A stretch of DNA of 64,000 bases, from assembly GCA_963772675.1 (NCBI GenBank), contig CAVYYF010000006.1, positions 124,001-188,000 on the forward strand, in the 5' to 3' direction. The notes under the pieces were generated by a model. That model searched no databases. It was not told the origin of the DNA and worked only from the letters and a program-made list of their open reading frames with translations. This DNA comes from JAKAGZ01 sp963772675. GTDB lineage: Bacteria; Bacteroidota; Ignavibacteria; Ignavibacteriales; Ignavibacteriaceae. The translations under genes were made by a program, and so were the position numbers. Below, in pieces: positions 60,670 through 64,000 of the stretch (positions are counted from its first letter, which is position 1; each line of letters begins with the position of its first letter).

Positions 60670-61750
60670 ATGACAGCAATCCTTTTAATTTCAATAATTT
60701 TTATAGCTTTTATTTCTCTAATACTAAATTCAATAAAACGAATTTTTACAAACCATTATTCTCCATCAAAAGCCAATATAATACTTTCCGTAATTGTAGC
60801 AGCAAAAAATGAAGAAGAAAACATCCCTGCTTTAATCGATTTCCTTTCAAATCAATCTTATTCATCAAATCTATTTGAAGTAATCATTATTGACGATAAT
60901 TCATCTGATGGCACTTTTAATAAAGCCACATCTCTGACAAAAGGATTTGACAATTTTTCAGTTTATAAAGCTAGTTGACAAAAAATTCCCCGGTAAAAAA
61001 GGAGCTTTGCAATTTGGGATTGAGAGAGCAAAAAATCCATCCATTTTAATAACAGATGCCGACTGCCTACCTGAAAAGAAGTGGATTGAATCATTTGCAT
61101 CTAAATTGGACTTGGGAAACGATTTTGCTTTTGGTGTCGCCCCGTTCATTCAGAATAAAAAGCTAGTAAATAAAATCAGCTGCTTTGAGAACCTGCGCAC
61201 ACATTTGTTGACTTTTGGTTCTGCAAACCTTGGCCTTCCCTATTCCGCTACAGCGAGAAGTTTCGGATTCAGAAAGGATTCGTTCGAGAAGCTTTCAGGA
61301 TACGAGAATACTACCGAAACACTAAGCGGCGATGATGATTTGCTGCTACGAGAAGCAGTAAAACATAAAATGAAAATTGGCATTGTCGCAGATAATGATA
61401 CCTTTGTCTATTCGGAAACGCCTAAATCATTTTCAGATTATTTGAAACAGAAAGCCAGGCATACATCAACCTCTATACACTACCTTTTTTTTCACAAGTT
61501 AATTCTAAGTATATGGCATTTAATAAATTTAATTATGCTGTTTTCACCACTATTAGTTTTTGTTAATACTAAATTCCTGATTTTATTCTTAGTTAAGCTA
61601 TTTGGCGATATATATTTAATCTCTTCTACAAAAAATTATTTCAATTATAAGTTTAATTTTTTGGGAATAATTTTTTACCAGGTTATTTATGAAATCCTGC
61701 TGATTGTAAATTTCTTTAATGCGATATTCCGAAAAGTAAAATGGAAATAA
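60670..61750 (+). pseudogene. Family 2 glycosyltransferase, frameshifted
   Basis: Two frames make one membrane GT2 enzyme. The first has an N-terminal helix, LSVIVAAKNEEENIPALI and VIIIDDNSSDGT (nucleotide-sugar binding). The second has GKKGALQFGIERA, ITDADCLPEKKW (DxD-like), a QxxRH-like KARHTS motif and C-terminal transmembrane helices. An extra T at about 60975-60977 causes TGA; removing it yields VYKAS-DKKFPGKKGAL. The full protein would be about 359 residues. Overlap with the methyltransferase downstream suggests a pair acting on a surface glycan or lipid. Confidence 0.85.
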
Positions 61751-62526
61751 AGGAAAACCTAAATGTTGCCTGGCTTGACGAAAGCCACCCCAATTATGAA
61801 CGCTGGAAACGTGCACGCGAAATTTCATTAGAGCGAGGTAAATTTGTCCGATCAATAGTCGCGCAGAAAATCAAAAGTGAAAATTTGACTATTCTCGATC
61901 TCGGTTCCGGCCAGGGCGGAACGGCAAAGGTACTTTCCGAAAAAAACACAGTTATCAGCTTAGACCTGAACATTGTCAGATTAAAATCGCAGGAAGATTT
62001 TAAAGATAACATTTTAAGAATTAACGGGGATGCTTTAAATGTTCCGCTTAAGACTGATTCATTTGATCTAATTGTTCTGCAGGATGTGATAGAACACGTA
62101 AACAACCCACAAAGTCTGCTTAACTCTTTGCATACCTTACTTAAGAAAAACGGCACACTTTATTTAAGCACACCCAATAAGTTTTCGGTTTTTAATATTA
62201 TCTCCGATCCGCATTGGGGATTTCCAGTTGTCTCATTGCTTAAAAGAGAAAACATCAGAAAATACTTTTTGAAAGGGTTTAGAAAATCTGAAGCAGAAAG
62301 AAATGATATTGCTGAGCTACATTCTCTGGAAGAACTATTAAAATTGTTCACAAGTAAATTTACATTTACCCTTTATACAAACTATTCAGTAGAAGAATTA
62401 TTAAAAGGAAATAAGGGAATCATCTGGAGTGATTTTCATCTTACATTATTAAAGTTAATTAAATTTGTAAAATTTGATCAATTGATAATAGGTCTTGCAA
62501 ATGATAAGACCGGGCATTATAAATAA
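61741..62526 (+). CDS. SAM-dependent methyltransferase
   Basis: A 261-residue class I methyltransferase with the SAM motif ILDLGSGQGGTAKVL (about residues 50-64), LDLNIVRL (motif II) and LIVLQDVIEHVNNPQSLLNSLHTLLKKNGTLYLSTPN (motifs IV-V). Substrate unknown. It overlaps the end of the GT2 gene by ten bases, so it probably modifies the same glycan or lipid. Confidence 0.88.
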   Translation: MEIKENLNVAWLDESHPNYERWKRAREISLERGKFVRSIVAQKIKSENLTILDLGSGQGGTAKVLSEKNTVISLDLNIVRLKSQEDFKDNILRINGDALNVPLKTDSFDLIVLQDVIEHVNNPQSLLNSLHTLLKKNGTLYLSTPNKFSVFNIISDPHWGFPVVSLLKRENIRKYFLKGFRKSEAERNDIAELHSLEELLKLFTSKFTFTLYTNYSVEELLKGNKGIIWSDFHLTLLKLIKFVKFDQLIIGLANDKTGHYK

Positions 62527-62638
62527 ATACTTCACTCCAACTTTTTATTTTCTTCTGGAGAAGATTTAATTCTCATTTTCCAATTTGATTTGAAAATCAA
62601 AAGCTCTATTTTGACAGTAAAAATTTAGCGGTAATTTA

Positions 62639-63031
62639 ATGAACGATAAACTTCTTGCCGAAAAAGCCATAGAATCAAAAGCAAAAGCACTGCCCACTTA
62701 TTCTAAATTTCATGTTGGCGCTGCATTACTTACAGAAGACGGAAAAATATACCAGGGCGGGAATATTGAAGTCAGTTCATACGGGCTTACAATTTGTGCA
62801 GAAAGAACTGCTGTGTTCAAAGCTATTTCGGAAGGGGAAAGAAAATTTAAGGCCATAGCCATCGCAAGTGATCTTGATGGTTTCTGTTCACCGTGCGGCG
62901 CGTGCCGGCAGGTAATCAGTGATCTTTGCGGGGACATAGATATTATTTTGGTTGACAGCAAAAAAAATATTCAAAAGCATAAAATGTCTGAGCTGCTTCC
63001 TCTGGCATTCAGTGAACAAGACTTAAAATAA
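62639..63031 (+). CDS. cdd: Cytidine deaminase
   Basis: Deaminates cytidine and deoxycytidine to uridine. The 130-residue homotetrameric type with zinc ligands C in CAERTAVFKA (catalytic E next to it) and PCGACRQV, and substrate-binding FHVGAALLTEDG. It lies 114 bases before tdk, forming a nucleoside salvage group. Confidence 0.96.
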   Translation: MNDKLLAEKAIESKAKALPTYSKFHVGAALLTEDGKIYQGGNIEVSSYGLTICAERTAVFKAISEGERKFKAIAIASDLDGFCSPCGACRQVISDLCGDIDIILVDSKKNIQKHKMSELLPLAFSEQDLK

Positions 63032-63145
63032 TTTTTACCCCGTGAATTAATGTGGCGGGATTTTCAAGTTAACGAAATATTTTTCAAATAATTAGAATTG
63101 AAATCTTTAATTTTTCTATTTCATGGGATAAACTTTTAATTTATT

Positions 63146-63721
63146 ATGGAATACGCACCACACTCACTCCCAAAAGAAACAGGCTGGATAGAAGTAATTG
63201 CCGGCTGCATGTTCAGTGGAAAAACCGAAGAACTTATCAGAAGATTAAGAAGGGCCCAGATAGCAAAACAAAAAGTTAAAATATTTAAACCTAAAATTGA
63301 CACTAGATATTCAGAAAGCGACATCGTTTCTCACAGCGAACAATCTCTCCCGTCAATTTTAATTTCAGATATAAATGAAGTAATAGAACAGGCAAAAGAT
63401 GCCCAGGTAATCGGAATAGATGAGGCCCAGTTTTTTTCAAATGATATTATCGATATCTGTAACAGCCTTGCAAGCGACGGCAAAAGAGTAATAGTTGCAG
63501 GACTCGACCAGGATTACCGGGGAATTCCTTTTGAGCCGATGCCGCAGTTGCTTGCAATTGCAGAATATATAACAAAAACTCTTGCCATTTGCATGAATTG
63601 CGGAAATCCAGCAGACAAAACGCAAAGGAAAACAACTTCCTCTGAAAGGGTAGTTGTGGGCGCTTCAGAAATTTATGAAGCGCGCTGTCGAAAATGTCAT
63701 TACATCCCAAAAGAAAATTAG
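63146..63721 (+). CDS. tdk: Thymidine kinase (type II)
   Basis: Phosphorylates thymidine. The 191-residue protein has Walker A GCMFSGKTEEL at about residues 20-30, IDEAQFF (Walker B), the lasso region AGLDQDYRGIPFEPM and zinc cysteines C in CMNCGNP and CRKC near the end. No strong ribosome site precedes ATG 63146. The nucleoside transporter gene follows after nine bases. Confidence 0.96.
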   Translation: MEYAPHSLPKETGWIEVIAGCMFSGKTEELIRRLRRAQIAKQKVKIFKPKIDTRYSESDIVSHSEQSLPSILISDINEVIEQAKDAQVIGIDEAQFFSNDIIDICNSLASDGKRVIVAGLDQDYRGIPFEPMPQLLAIAEYITKTLAICMNCGNPADKTQRKTTSSERVVVGASEIYEARCRKCHYIPKEN

Positions 63722-63730
63722 AGGAGAATT

Positions 63731-64000
63731 ATGGATATCATCAGAGGAATTCTCGGACTTATCCTCCTATTAGGAATTGCTTTTCTTCTTTCCAACAATA
63801 AGAAACGAATTAACTGGAGACTTGTCGGCGGAGGACTTACACTTCAAATAATTTTTGCATTTTTAATTCTTAAAGGTGAATATCTCCGCTCAATTTTTAG
63901 TCCGCTTGGATGGGTAAAAGATTTTTTCAGCTGGGTCAGCTACTTTTTTGTCGTACTTTTAAATTTCACAACCGAGGGAGCTAAATTTGTTTTTGGTAAT
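63731..64000 (+). CDS. Concentrative nucleoside transporter, N-terminal part (runs off window)
   Basis: The open frame starts at ATG 63731, four bases after GAGGAG, and has no stop to the window end (90 codons). It encodes three hydrophobic segments (IIRGILGLILLLGIAFLLS, RLVGGGLTLQIIFAFLIL, FFSWVSYFFVVLLNFTTEGA) and the characteristic NNKKRINWR loop and LNFTTEGAKFVFG of the NupC/CNT N-terminal domain. It would bring pyrimidine nucleosides to the cdd and tdk enzymes. Confidence 0.9.
   Translation, partial: MDIIRGILGLILLLGIAFLLSNNKKRINWRLVGGGLTLQIIFAFLILKGEYLRSIFSPLGWVKDFFSWVSYFFVVLLNFTTEGAKFVFGN

Noticed and set aside
1..64000. Phage, defence or secondary-metabolite island
   Set aside because: No integrase, transposase, restriction, toxin-antitoxin, capsid or synthase gene is visible; apart from the GIY-YIG cassette, the content is core and housekeeping.

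Overview
The window is AT-rich bacterial DNA with dense, mostly co-directional genes. It most likely comes from the FCB superphylum, probably the Ignavibacteria/Chlorobi side. Supporting signs are a tiny basic mS38/AURKAIP1-like ribosomal protein, a DUF4286 protein, an HMA-AraC fusion regulator, FloA, Bacteroidetes-like TAnnTTTG -10 elements, and clear Shine-Dalgarno sequences, which are weak in true Bacteroidetes but normal in Ignavibacteria. This placement is inference; no rRNA is present.

Layout. 1-1.1 kb: a solitary GIY-YIG endonuclease gene bracketed by a 13-bp direct repeat, then yajQ and a small CPXCG zinc protein. 1.1-4.5 kb (minus): a thrB-thrC-proC operon preceded by a threonine-rich leader peptide, a pause hairpin, an antiterminator sequence and an intrinsic terminator, i.e. 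a threonine attenuator. 4.5-21 kb (minus): a complete division/cell-wall cluster in the order mraZ-rsmH-ftsL-ftsI-murE-murF-mraY-murD-ftsW-murG-(PH-like membrane protein)-murC-ftsQ-ftsA-ftsZ, with three 10-bp-spaced MraZ boxes over the promoter. 21.3-22.8 kb (minus): hup, a zinc-ribbon/TPR membrane protein, the mS38-like peptide and tRNA-Thr(CGT). 23.1-26.8 kb (plus): an unknown membrane protein and a copper module made of an HMA-AraC regulator, a CopZ chaperone and a CopA ATPase. 26.9-35.7 kb (minus): a second PH-like membrane protein, an IMPDH/GMP-reductase homologue, oligoendopeptidase F, CorA, two thioredoxin-fold proteins, an M1 aminopeptidase with HEAT repeats, and a DUF4286 protein. 35.8-43.6 kb (plus): M23 peptidase, gatB, lepB, a nucleotide pyrophosphatase/phosphodiesterase, and an M16 protease pair. 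43.6-58.5 kb (mainly minus): a degenerate polysaccharide deacetylase, crotonase, membrane proteins, SDR, truA, a response regulator (plus), aldehyde dehydrogenase, SpoIIE-type phosphatase, M64 peptidase, MscS channel, pyrE, a TPR protein, pterin dehydratase and clpC. 59-64 kb (plus): floA with an overlapping acidic membrane protein, a glycosyltransferase/methyltransferase pair, and nucleoside salvage genes (cdd, tdk, start of a CNT transporter).

Five genes between about 39.9 and 61 kb (NPP, M64, MscS, clpC, GT2) are interrupted by one-base indels, seven in all, while the first 39 kb has none that I can see. Because clpC is among them and several indels fall in homopolymers, a local sequence-quality problem is more likely than true decay. 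I annotate each as one gene with a frameshift.

I see no phage, insertion sequence, CRISPR array, defence island or secondary-metabolite cluster. The most distinctive signals are the threonine attenuator, the sensor-chaperone-pump copper module built from three HMA domains, and the GIY-YIG cassette between direct repeats.
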